DNA of 64,000 bases from NCBI GenBank assembly GCA_034440635.1, contig JAOTON010002073.1, positions 944,501 to 1,008,500 of the forward strand, read 5' to 3'. The first letter of the stretch is position 1. Each line of letters begins with the position of its first letter. The stretch comes from Lepas anatifera. Its lineage: Eukaryota > Arthropoda > Thecostraca > Lepadidae. Position numbers and translations under genes: made by a program. Positions 11,209 through 21,618 of the stretch are shown piece after piece. The notes under the pieces were generated by a model that was not told the DNA's origin, ran no database searches, and worked only from the letters and a program-made list of their open reading frames with translations.

Positions 11209-13424
11209 CTACAAACGATCTTTGACGGAACCCCACTTCTGGATAAAAGCAGACTCTTTGTTTGATGTCTTTGAAATATACTGTTCAATACTTATGTAGT
11301 CATAAAGAAATCTTTTAAAGTTATGATAGGATATTTGCTCGGGCTGGACCCTATGTTTCCATATGAAGAATTTTGTAAGATATATCAAGTGATTTGCCAG
11401 ACTGGTTAATTCTGGACTCCTTAGCCTAACCCCCAACATGACATCGCGACAGGATAACTGGTGTCGCATGTGCAAAAGATCTCTCACCTCATTCCACAGA
11501 ATACGCACGGACGGGCAGTACCAAAATTTGTGTGTTAAAGTTTCCGAATACATTGGGCAATTTTTGCATTTATCACTATCAGCTATTCCGTAATGATAAA
11601 GCAACCTGTTTGTGGGCAGTATCCTTTTTATACAACGATACTGGAACCACCTCAGCTTCACATCTGAAGAGGTGCAATGAATGTGTTCATAAACACTTGG
11701 CCAGATAGATGGGTCCGCTATATTTAGTTCGGTTTGCCACTTCTGTTGGCATTTCTCAGGCATTGAAGGCCAGCGATTCTGAAGCCTGTGATATGCCCAT
11801 TTTGATGTTTTGTGTATTTCCTTTAGGTCTTCAAAAATGTCAGTATCGTGAGGATAGGTTGGTTTCTCTGCTATGAGTTTTTGCTTCCACGTTTGTGGAA
11901 TCGATCTTAGTAATATCAGTGCGTTCAAAGGATGTAACGAAAATTTAGTTGCGACTTCGTTTGCCGACATCAATCTTTTCTCACTTATGTTATATATGTC
12001 TCGTACTCTAATGAGCCCCTTTTCAATGACGTTTTGCTTATGAAAAATGTTTCTCTTTTCTATATTGATTAGTTTATTGTTCCACAAAACTTCGTTCAGT
12101 ATTTCGCTACCGCTAATTTCCTGATTTTCTTTGACGGTCATCCAAGCTGCTATTGTCTCTCTCCAGAACTTGCTCCGAACGCAGCTATCTATCTGTTTGT
12201 GGGAGGCATTGCAATGGAAAATAGTAGTGTCATTATTGATCCGCAGCTTGTGTCCCATCACTGACTTCCATTTTGCTTTGTTCTCCCGGTCTATAAATTT
12301 CCTCACCCAGGTCATCTTTAAACTCCTTGCCATTTCTCTCAAATCTGGAAACTTAAGACCTCCATTCTTGTATTTAGATTTTAGGGTAGCCCTTTTAATT
12401 TTGTCACGCTTTCCTCCCCAAACAAAGCTAAACATCTGCGTTTCAATTACTTTGAAAAATTCCGAATTTGGCTCTGGAAGCACCGTTAAGAGGTATACTA
12501 GCTGAGACAGGATTTCAGATTTCAGTAAGTGAATTCGTCCGAATGGGGTTAGACTTTTACCATTCCAAACATTCAATCTCCTTTTTATCGGATTTAACTT
12601 GCTCTTGTAATTTATCAAAGCAGTATCAGCATTTGGTTCGTTACAAATCTTGACCCCCAAAATTTCAATTGGACACGTTGGCCAGCTAATGCACGGATCA
12701 GTTTGAATAGGTAGCTTTTCCTTTGCGTTTTCCCCTATCCACATAGCTTGGGTTTTATCGTAATTCAACTGTAACCCAGAGACTGATTTGAAATCGTCAA
12801 AAATTTTGAGGCAGGTTTTAAGTGAGCGTGGTGTTCCATCGATCACCAGCGTTGCGTCGTCAGCGTATGCCAAAATCTTAACTTCATCATCAAGAAACGT
12901 CAATCCTTTTACGTTACGTGATTTCCTGATACCTTGCAGTAGTGGCTCGAATCCAAGCAAAAATAGCAAGCAGCTGGCCGGGCACCCTTGCCTCAGGCCT
13001 CTTTCAATAAAGTAGGGTTCAGATAGCATACCATTAATTTGAACCCTGGCTGTGGCGGCACAACTTGGATCTGAATCATATAATATTTTAATCCATTTCT
13101 TAAACGCCTCTCCGAAGCCAAAAGATGCAATTGCCCTTTTTAGGTAATCCCAATCCATACAATCATAAGCTTGTTTAATGTCACACGCTAGAATTAAAGC
13201 GGAAAGTCTTTCTTCGTTGCAGTGGTCAATGATGTCTAATACCAATCTTACATTCTCACCAATATATCGACCTTTGATAAATCCTGATTGGTCTTCGTTT
13301 ATACAATTTTTTATTACTCTTCCGAGGCGAATAGCTAGACATTTAGTAACTATCTTGTATAAAGTATTGAGGAGGCTTATGGGACGCTGGTTTTCAATAA
13401 GTCGATTATCTTTGTCTTTTTTGG
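11209..13424 (-). CDS. L1-type LINE ORF2, reverse transcriptase and C-terminal zinc knuckle
   Basis: Open from the T6 run at 13418-13423 to the stop at 11209. The first Met at 13245 is not a real start, because the frame is open upstream with RPISLLNTLYKI and GFIKGRYIGEN. RT motif A is CDIKQAYDCMDW, motif B is RGLRQGCPASC, and the catalytic motif is AYADDATLVI with both aspartates kept. A long connection region follows, then a zinc knuckle with C-x2-C and H...C residues (CKNCPMYSETLTHKFWYC). This is the polymerase half of an L1/Tx1-group ORF2. It copies the element RNA at a nicked target. Apart from the upstream frameshift I see no in-frame stop. Confidence 0.88.
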
Positions 13425-14066
13425 AATTAGAATAGTAACGCTGGTCTTTATATTTTTTGACATTTTTTCGGTGTTGAAAATCTCGTTACATACATCAAAA
13501 ACCAGCCATTTCAGCTCAGGCCAAAAGTATTTATAAAACTCTCCGGTATACCCAGAAGGGCCGGGTGAGGTATTGTTCCGCATGACCGATACAGCATACG
13601 TTAGCTCATCCATGCTTAAGGGTCCTTCGCATTCCTCTTTATCCATACAGCTAAGTTGTTCCAACCCCACTAAAAATGGCTGAGAATCCCCTTGCATTGT
13701 TGATTGCTTATACAGGCTTTCGAAATAATCCTTTCCTTCCTGCAGCATAGCTTTTGTGTCAGTTATCAAAACTCTTTCTCCATCGTCCCCTATCTTATTT
13801 GCATACATGGTTTTGCATATCGTCCTGCCCCTGTTACGTTTTGTTAGTCCATGAAAATATTTTGTTCCCCTCTCTGCCAGGCTCCTCCACCGGACTTTGG
13901 AGAGAAACAGTCCCTTACGGGCTAGATCGGTGATTAAATTATTTCGTTGTTCTCTTAGCGTTGAAAGGCGTTCTTCGTTTCGAGGATAATCATTATCCGG
14001 TTCATTTAACTTGTGTTCTATTTCTGTTAGTATTTTTTCGGCCTCCTGCTTTTTTATGAGCTGCAA
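13377..14066 (-). pseudogene. L1-type LINE ORF2, linker and RT start
   Basis: Covers the helical linker between endonuclease and polymerase (a KKQEAEKILTEIE-like coiled region), then the early RT region (SLAERGTKYFHGL, MRNNTSPGPSGYTGEFYKYFW, VTILIPKK). It is joined to its neighbours by frameshifts at the T6 run near 14050 (A6 on the coding strand) and the T6 run at 13418-13423. The last 11 residues before the stop at 13377 are out-of-frame readings of the next block. Confidence 0.82.
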
Positions 14067-14985
14067 ACTTAATGATGTGACCTCTCAGGACACACAGTAC
14101 GGTCTGCATTAGTGTAGACTGTGATATAGAGTCCGACTGATTATCACGTATAATTTCGGAAAGTTTTCTACGTGTCATAGTGACAAACTCTTCATCTTTT
14201 AGCATATCATTATTAAATTTCCAATAAGATTTTCCTGTCAAAACAGTTGGAATATTTAGTGACATTGTGATCATTTTATGATCGGAGAGGTAGCCGTCTC
14301 GCATGTCTGAATTCACGGCATCTCTTACTTCTAGGATATCTTTATTTACAAGAAAGAAGTCAATGCGGGATTTTGAAGGTGGATTTTGTCTTATGAACGT
14401 GTACTGCCTAGTTTGTGGGTTCAGTTCACGCCAAACATCTACGAGATTTTTATCGCACATATATTGGACCAGACTCTTCCTACATTTGTCATTGTTTCGT
14501 ATACGCTGAGCCGCGGTCTCTCTGTCCATGGAAACATCCAGGCAAAAGTTGAAATCGCCTCCAACGACGGTGTAAAGACTATGGTATTCATCTAATCTTG
14601 AGCAAAAGTTCTCAATTACTCGCGGATTGTCCGCGTTTGGACCATAAAAATTTCCAACCGTAATTGAGGTGCCCTTATCTATTACCTCGAGAATAATGAA
14701 CCGACCGTCTTTATCTTTATGCACGTTATCAATGGTAATCCCCGAATTAGGTCTGATTAGGATTCCCACGCCGCGACTTTTTGTATCCCCATGGCTAAAA
14801 ACGCCAATACCTCCCCAGCGTCCGAGCAAATATTTTTCATCATCTTCATTGCTATGCGTTTCCTGCAATAGTATTATGTCAAATTTTAGTTTTTTCAACC
14901 AAGTTAATAACCTACTCTGTTTGGAAACGCCCCCTCTGATCGTGAGCGAAGACCATTCACATTCAGGGATGCAAACCTAATGTTT
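14002..14985 (-). pseudogene. L1-type LINE ORF2, apurinic-type endonuclease
   Basis: Endonuclease/exonuclease/phosphatase domain at the start of ORF2. Motifs in order: LNVNGLRS (about 14960, in the neighbouring frame), LLQETHS with the catalytic Glu, GVGILI, GNFYGPN, GGDFNFCLD, and SDHKMITMS near the end of the domain. It nicks target DNA to prime reverse transcription. A frameshift at or near the G5 run around 14930 separates the first motif from the rest, so the continuous frame starts at 14898. It is joined to the linker by a second shift near 14050. Confidence 0.85.
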
Positions 14986-15615
14986 GTGGTTAATCAGAAC
15001 AAAGACATGCTGCATAACTGTCTGCTGAAATCCTGGGATCCGCCGTTTAATCGAGTTGCAAGGTCGATACATGTCCCATGATGAACCACCAGCAAAATCA
15101 AGTGAAGGGAATTCAACAAACACTATTGAGCAACTTTCAAATGCGTTGTACAAGCCAGTGCATTGAGTATTTTGCATATCATGTGACAAGTAGAGCATAA
15201 TGGATGCGATGAAATACGTAACCGAAAAACAAGAGAATGAGCGTACTTATGGCTCAAGGGAAAAAGAGGGAAAATAATGTAAGAGTAGAGAATGTAAGAA
15301 AAGAACGCTTGAGACCAAGTGTGGAACGGGCGCGTGTCTCAATTCAAGTGCATCAGCTTTACATTAATATCTCACCGACGTGAGGAAACATAAATGTGTG
15401 CCTACTTATCTCTAGTTTTCGGATTCCACTTAAACTAGAGGGCCTACGGTTCAAATAGCACGACTCGCCGGGTAGCCCATAACTGCTGCGAGCGCGTCAC
15501 AGGGGCGCCACTCTCCTGCGCCTGCCACGGCAGACACCGGTAACACGTTTGTGGTAGTCAGCTGATCGTGCCGCACGCTGCAAACCAACCCACGGCGGCG
15601 CCCCGCCGCTCACAC

Positions 15616-15695
15616 TGACGTCAGCGGGATGACCAATCAAAAGCGAGGAAAGGCCAGGCGCACGCTTCCCCAAAGACTGGCGCAAATATATAATA
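15616..15695 (+). promoter_or_regulatory. candidate Pol II promoter (CRE, CCAAT, TATA-like)
   Basis: On the + strand, opposite to the surrounding LINE: TGACGTCA (15616-15623), CCAAT (15633-15637) and ATATATAATA (15686-15695), with GC-rich DNA upstream. Spacing suits a start near 15720. No convincing coding sequence follows on this strand, so it may be a captured promoter, an antisense promoter of the element, or chance. Confidence 0.4.
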
Positions 15696-16019
15696 CCGCC
15701 CGGCAGCTTCAGCAACTCGAAAAAGGAAATCAAGACCGATCTGAAAAGCTCGACAACTGCACGCATAAAAGCATGTAACAAACCACTGAGAGAGAATCAG
15801 ACACGTGTGGAGACCCACGCTTCCTCGCTGAGATGAAAACCGAAGGAAGAACTTACAAAACAAAAATGCACTGTTTACAGTATCTGGCAGTAAAAAGTGA
15901 ACACGCGAGGATACCTATTGATCGTCTTTTTTTACCTCGAAATGCTTAACAATAATCTGAGAGACATCCACAGACACTAGAAATTCACACAAGTAAACCA
16001 CGTTTACCGAGTCCATGTT

Positions 16020-16636
16020 TCACTGAATGTTCGGCACAGTACCTTTTGTAGCAGAAGAGCCCGTTACCCGCGGCGGGTCAGCCGCTGCCGGCTCCGATGC
16101 CCTCGAGGAGCCAACGGCAAGAGGAGCCAGGGGCCCGGCGCCAGGTCCCGGGCTCCGGAGCGAAGCCCCGGACAGCCCCGCCGCTGTCGACGGAACAGCA
16201 GCAGGGGCGAGCCCGGCATCACGCGACTGCCGAGCATGCCCAGACGGGCAAACGCCGTCGAAGGAGCGAGGTCCAGCAGCAGCCGCGGGGCCCCCGGCGC
16301 TCCGCCGGGGAGGGAGATCCGGCGCCGACGGTTGCGACGGCCGGTCCCGGGACGACGCCGAGGCCCTCGACGGCTCCGGCACCCCCGCGGGGACGTCACC
16401 CTCTGCCACAGCTGCCGAACTGCTTGAAGTGTGGTGATCCTGACAGGTGACGAAGTTGCTGACAGCTTGTAGCCGGGGAGTCCGTTGTTCGAGAACACCG
16501 ACCAGAGTAGCTTCTCCTTCTTCATGGTGACCAGCTCGTTGTAGATTTGCCGATTCAGCCTCGTCAGGGACTCCGTTATGTACAGGCGGCGCTCCCTCGG
16601 TGCGGAACTGTTCCGGAGCTGAGTGCGCGCGTAATA
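16020..16636 (-). pseudogene. ORF1-like fragment at the 5' end of the L1-type LINE
   Basis: Just inside the insertion boundary, minus-strand frames encode RRLYITESLTRLNRQI followed by a MKKEKLLWSVFSNNGL-type stretch and PVRITTLQAVRQL. This resembles the C-terminal nucleic-acid-binding region of some invertebrate LINE ORF1 proteins (the FP-like fold). It is followed by a GC-rich Ala/Pro/Ser-rich tail in which two frames are open. The beginning of ORF1 is missing, so the element is 5'-truncated. The long open frame that fuses this tail to the neighbouring CR1/L2 LINE crosses the insertion junction and is an artefact of the insertion. Confidence 0.5.
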
Positions 16637-16653
16637 CGTTAATAAAATATCTT
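16637..16653. repeat. 17-bp target site duplication, 5' copy
   Basis: CGTTAATAAAATATCTT, identical to 10659-10675. It lies inside the CR1/L2-type LINE coding sequence, where the frame continues across both copies. Confidence 0.95.
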
Positions 16654-19169
16654 ATCCTATGAATAATCCCAATGCATCGACTAATTTTGGTACAAACATG
16701 GCTAATATGAGCATTAAATTTTAGTTGTTGATCAAAGATAACTCCTAGGTATTTAACTTCTTTTTTCTCTTGTATTTCCCGGTTATCCAGTGATAGTTTT
16801 AACCGTAGGTCACTTGGAAATGGAGAGTAATGTTGACTGAAAGTTTTATCGGCATTAAGAGAAAGATAATTTGCAGAGAACCAATCAGATACATTCCGGA
16901 GAGCATCATTGACGACTTGTTGAAGGGTATCCGGGTCTTTATTTTTAAATAATAGGGCTGTATCATCAGCATAAAGAAGACAGGACATATTTTCATCGAT
17001 CAATGGCAAATCATTTATATATAGCAGAAACAGAATCGGCCCCAAAATAGACCCCTGTGGGACACCAATTGTAGTATCCTTAAATTGAGATATTTCATTC
17101 TGAATTTTTACACACTGTTTTCTATTGGTCAAGTAGGAAGTAAACATATCATTAGCTTTATTTCTCATGCCATACCTTCCAATTTTCTTTAGGAGAATTT
17201 CAACGTTGACGGTATCAAAAGCCTTCTTAAGGTCAATAAATATACTTAGAATATGTTCCCCATTTTCAAACCCCGAAGTTACATAGTCTTGTAGCAGAAT
17301 GATAGGCATATACGTTGATTTATTCTTTTGAAACCCAAACTGATTTTTATAAATAATTGAATTGGTAACTAGGTGATCCATTAGCCGGGTAAATAGCAGT
17401 TTTTCTAAAATTTTTGACAGCACTGGCAATATACTAATAGGTCTATAATTCGTCAATTGAGATCTGTCACCTGTTTTGAATATAGGTTTAATTACAGCTA
17501 CTTTCAGAGAATCAGGGAAGACTGCATTATCCAAACAAGCATTATAAAATTGATTGAGGTAAGAAATGATGCTTTTATACGTTTTTTTCAATAATTTGGT
17601 ATTAATTCCATCAACACCTGCCCCTACATCTTTCAAATTTTGTACAATAGAATCTATTTCATCTTCACTTGTTGGATATAGCAAAAGTTCCTGTTCGCAA
17701 TATGGGACCTGAATTACTGGGTCAAGAGAGGAGGGATTAATTTTTTGTTTGAGCTTAATACCTATAGTAGAAAAGAAATTGTTGAATGCTTCCACTAAAT
17801 TCTTACTCCCACTTGTCTTATACCCTTCTGTGTCATAAACTGTTTCAGGTACGCTAATATTTTCGCTTGATGCATTTCTTAATTCATTTATTGTTTTCCA
17901 AGTTTTTTTCGAATCATTTTTAACCTTATCAAATTCTAAAGCGTAATAATTTTGTTTCGCTTTGCGAATCACCTGAACCAAAATATTTCTGTACCTCTTG
18001 AATTTCTTTAGGTCATTTTCGTCCTTACTTTTCAATGCTTTTATGTACAGTTCATTCTTAAAGTTGATGGATGCAAGAACACCAGGTGAAATCCATGGTT
18101 TTCTTGGATGGGTCTTACGATTACATTTGTGTTGATAAGAGAATTTTACTATACCTTTCTTATAACAATCTTTTATTTTGTTAGCCATAATGTTCACATC
18201 AGTCTCTCCTTCGAGGCATTGTAACTCAATCCTTAAAAGATCATTCATATCATTAATTTTTCTATAATCAAAGCAAGTCATTTGAGTAGGTGTCACATTT
18301 TGCGCCACACATTCCTTTGCAATTAACATAACAGGGAAATGATCTGCAATGTCACTTAACACAATCCCTGAAAGTTCAATGGACGGTAACTCGTTTGTAA
18401 ATATGTTATCTAAAATTGTATTTGAGCTTCCTGAATGTCTGGTCGTTTTTGAAATGGTAGGGAGAAAACCATATGAGCACATGGTCCAGAAAAAACTTTT
18501 AACATAGGGATCACTTTGCATAGACAAGAGATCAAAATTGAAGTCACCAGTAATAAAGGTCATTTTATTAAGTTGAGCAAGCCACTCTAAAGCCAAAATC
18601 AGTTCTTCAATAAACTTGGGCTTGTCTGAGTTAGGTGCTCTATATATTTGGCAAACTAAGAATACTTTACTATTGGACGGTTTAACAATTGCACATACAA
18701 CATCAGCAGTCGTAAACGGAGGAGGATACAATTGTTCAGGCTTTAGATTAGTTTTTATATACAAGCCAGACCCACCGCCCCTTCTGTCCTCCCTGTGGCA
18801 AAAGAATGCAGAGAAGGACGACATACCAAAATATTTTTCCAGATTACTATCAATCCAAGTTTCAGAGATCGATAAAATGTTCCAAGGGACTGCAGTTTCT
18901 TGAAGAAACTCAGAGATATGGTCTAATTTATTCAAAATTGATCTACAATTCATATGCATAATGAATAAAGATTTGTCACTATATGTTTTGAAAGAACTTA
19001 GAGCAGTTGGTCGGTAATATGAACATGAATTTTTTACTCTCTCAAAGTCTTCATGGTAGTCCGGACTTTCATCACTATCTGATGTTTCAAACGGATCAAA
19101 TTTTATGTTATCAAGAAAAATGTTCGTTTTAGCATTCTGAGGCATCAAGTAACAACCAACAATGTTCAA
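16637..19169 (-). CDS. CR1/L2-type LINE ORF2: endonuclease and reverse transcriptase
   Basis: About 843 codons with no frameshift. N-terminal apurinic-type endonuclease: HMNCRSILNKLDHI, SISETWID (catalytic Glu), GSGLYIK, YRAPN, TGDFNFDLL and ADHFPV. Reverse transcriptase: NYRPISILPVLSKILEKL, QFGFQKNKST, motif A FIDLKKAFDTVN, motif B GVPQGSILGP and motif C LLYADDTALLF, all with intact catalytic residues. The domain set and the absence of RNase H fit the CR1/L2 part of the jockey superfamily. It is cut at RYFIN by the L1-type insertion and continues at 10659. The open frame runs on to 16020, but that extension belongs to the inserted element. The 5' limit upstream of 19169 is not defined. Confidence 0.9.
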
Positions 19170-20974
19170 ACTAAGTAGGATAAACCCGAAAGTTTAGAAG
19201 CTGCAGGAAGTTCCAAAAAATAAATTTTGATTGTCCAAAAGACGAAAGCGGAAAAAAGGCGAAAGGGGGTTTCACCAGGAGTCCAGAGAACTTTAGATTT
19301 ACAAAGAATCATCCTATCTAAGCAAGTTTAATAATGCATTATTGGAGGATATCACATTTTACATATTATATTTTATTGGATCCTACCCTTTTTCTGTACA
19401 CATGTCTGAGCGTATGGAATCCCTGCACATGTCTGATAAAGCGCCACCTATAATAGTTTGTACCGCTATTTGCATGCCATGCAGATAGTGTCCGCTGCAC
19501 GCTGCAGTAATTTATAAGGTTGTGTGTAGGTATGCGGGTTAACAGTATCATTTGAAATCGTTGAGAGATTCCTAACTTAGATTCAAGTTGAAGAAATAGA
19601 AAATTACACGATGAGTGTTGAGATCATGTTAATCCTGCAGAATGATTTTCAGCTGCCAACAAAACAATACTCAGGTAGGCAACTACCCACCATCAAAGGA
19701 CAAGAGGCACAGCCAATCTGTTCAAGCATAATTATCACTAGTTCATTATAAGAAGATATTCAACTAGGGCAAAAGAATTGTCGAAAATTATGCATGATTT
19801 GCAGGTCCAAATTATTGAGAGAGAGAGCAATTGGCCAGATCATCACTGTATGAAATCTCTGAATTAAGAGGGGGTTGATATTCAAGTGTAATGAACTCTC
19901 AAAAGAAAGGAGATTGTCAGATTAATGGGTGTTAACAGCTTTTAGGGTCAGAGCCAGCTTGAGGTAGACTGCAGAGTACATAATAGTTATCCAAATTTCT
20001 CTGCAGGCACCTGCGATACACAGGAGAGCTAAATTCCAAAGTTCCTATTAAAGTGATGACAATATAGCAGCCCAGGAAATAGACATACACATGTGCAGTT
20101 TCACACATCATTTCTTCCAATTCATGAATAAACTCCTTGGCCTCCATTTAGGTAAGGTCACAGGTCTGCACCTATGACACAGATAATGGCTATTCATACC
20201 AGTATGCATGTAGCTACTTATTAACATCTTTGAGCATTGTAACTGCAGTTTTTTTTACCATTTTATCAGTTATATACTATATGCTCCCCTGGTGTTTCAT
20301 GGTTAAAACAGAACGTTTCTGCCACATTCGCAGTCATCCACATCCATCTCCATTCACTCACACTGATGCATGCCAGTCCAATTGCATGCTAGCGGACTGG
20401 ACACATCAGTGCCCAGAGGAGCTTAACCACCCTTAGCCCTTCAAATTTAAATTGCTACAAAGATGTGAGCTACTAGGTAGAGCCAGTGTCATTTCAATCA
20501 CTAGCCTGGTGTGCATTCAAGGACATGAAAATGTCCACACGTTTGCCATCATGATCATCATCATCATCACCAGTGTCCTCAACCATTGAGATGCCAAATT
20601 ACCCAAAGGCTGTCTGCAAAGTCATCCATAAGAACCTCAGAAATATCAGGAGAGATCCTATCTTAGATAAATTTGACAGAATAATAAATTATCTCCCATC
20701 TGACTCTGACCCTGCACTGACATCTCTACCAGCTTTTGACCTAAGTACTCTGGCGTAGGTTGGGCCTTCATTTCCTTTTGTGTTTTTTGGACATCTATCA
20801 CTTGAGCCATTTTGCGTTGTGCACAGTGGTAGATAATCACCACAATCAGTCGGTTAAAAGAGATAAGGGCAATTCTGTTACACATTGATTTTAATGACAC
20901 TGACTCTCTGACTATGCACTGACTCTGACTCTTGCATCCGCTGCAGATTTTAACGTCCAACAATTGATTCGCAG
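19170..20974. other. no gene recognised upstream of tubulin exon 2
   Basis: I searched for a tubulin first exon (a MREIV... start with a GT donor in phase 0) and did not find one on the + strand. A short ATC repeat lies at about 20552-20576. Open frames here are short and not recognisable. Confidence 0.5.
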
Positions 20975-21194
20975 TTCTGGGAGATCATAACTAGCGAGCA
21001 CGGAATCAGCCCTGATGGCCAGTTCACCGGCAAGTCCAACCTCCAGCTGGAGCGCATCAACGTCTACTTCAACGAGACCAGTCAGAACAGATACGTGCCC
21101 AGGAGCATCCTGGTTGACCTGGAACGGGGTACCATGAACGCCATCGCGGCCAGCCCAATCGGAGGCCTCTTCAATCCAGACAATTGTGTCTATG
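20975..21194 (+). CDS. beta-tubulin exon 2
   Basis: 73 codons plus one base, preceded by an acceptor (GATTCGCAG, ending 20974) and followed by donor GTGAGG. It encodes FWEIITSEHGI, LQLERINVY, RYVPRSILVDLE, GTM and PDNCVYG, corresponding to beta-tubulin residues 20-93 without gaps. This is the N-terminal GTPase domain, which binds the exchangeable GTP in the alpha/beta dimer. The phase-0 start matches a first exon ending in Lys codon 19, like the one at 36751-36807. It is more divergent than a housekeeping beta-tubulin (for example LERGTMNAIAASPIGG in place of the usual LEPGTMDSVRSGPFGQ), which suggests a specialised isotype. No exon 1 for this gene was found within the window. Confidence 0.93.
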
Positions 21195-21618
21195 GTGAGG
21201 GTTGTGCCTCCAGGGAACGGGTAAGGTGATGATGGTGCCCATGGGTGGAGATCCCAGGGGGGTTGGGGTTGGGGGGTCAGGGCCCCCTGACTTGGAAATC
21301 GAGAGAACCTGAGGGGGGAGTCAGCCTGGGTCCTACACCTTCTGCTCTCAAAAATACTGCCGGACGTATAAGTAATGATAGTTCAATTCGGGGCATTTGT
21401 GCGAGCGGCTGAGTCATAATTTGACCTATTTGTCCCTTTGCATCTTTGTAGAGGGGTACTAAAGACCAGGGGCGGCGCCACGGCTTCCCGTCATGACTAT
21501 GCATCAGGAAAAGCACGAGTCCCCGAGCTGTTCTAGCGTCCCTCAGCTGAACTAAGCAGCACCCTAAGTAGGTCTTTCACAGTGAATACGTGATTTAGTG
21601 TTGGGCCATGTTTTTACC

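Larger units (their letters stand above)
10676..16636 (-). mobile_element. L1-type LINE, nearly full length, with poly(A) tail and 17-bp TSD
   Basis: A 5.96-kb minus-strand insertion. On the + strand it starts with a run of at least 18 T (10676-10693), which is the poly(A) tail. It then has a 3' UTR with a (CA)n tract (about 10757-10800), ORF2 with apurinic-type endonuclease, reverse transcriptase and zinc knuckle (11209 to about 14985), an unusual GC-rich stretch with promoter-like signals on the opposite strand, and an ORF1-like piece (16020-16636) cut at the 5' boundary. The flanking 17-bp duplication is perfect, so the insertion is probably recent. Frame breaks in ORF2 lie at T6 runs (13418-13423 and near 14050) and at or near a G5 run near 14930. 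Confidence 0.92.
8947..19169 (-). mobile_element. CR1/L2-type LINE split by two later insertions
   Basis: A minus-strand LINE made of three blocks: 19169-16637, 10675-10562 and 9314-8947. The first gap (10676-16636) is an L1-type LINE flanked by a perfect 17-bp duplication. The second (9319-10557) is a TTAA element. Removing each insert plus one copy of its duplication rejoins the endonuclease/reverse transcriptase frame exactly at both sites. The one remaining break is a base missing in the C5 run at 10588-10592. The order of events is: CR1/L2 LINE first, then the two insertions in unknown order. Confidence 0.9.

Noticed and set aside
16027..16437. Protein of 136 residues on the + strand
   Set aside because: GC-rich sequence is open in several frames on both strands. 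The minus strand carries the ORF1-like homology next to it.
16020..19169. A single 1,049-residue protein
   Set aside because: The C-terminal 200 or so residues cross the insertion junction at 16637 into the L1-type LINE. The real CR1/L2 LINE product continues at 10659.
20552..20576. His-repeat coding sequence
   Set aside because: A short ATC microsatellite with no surrounding coding evidence.
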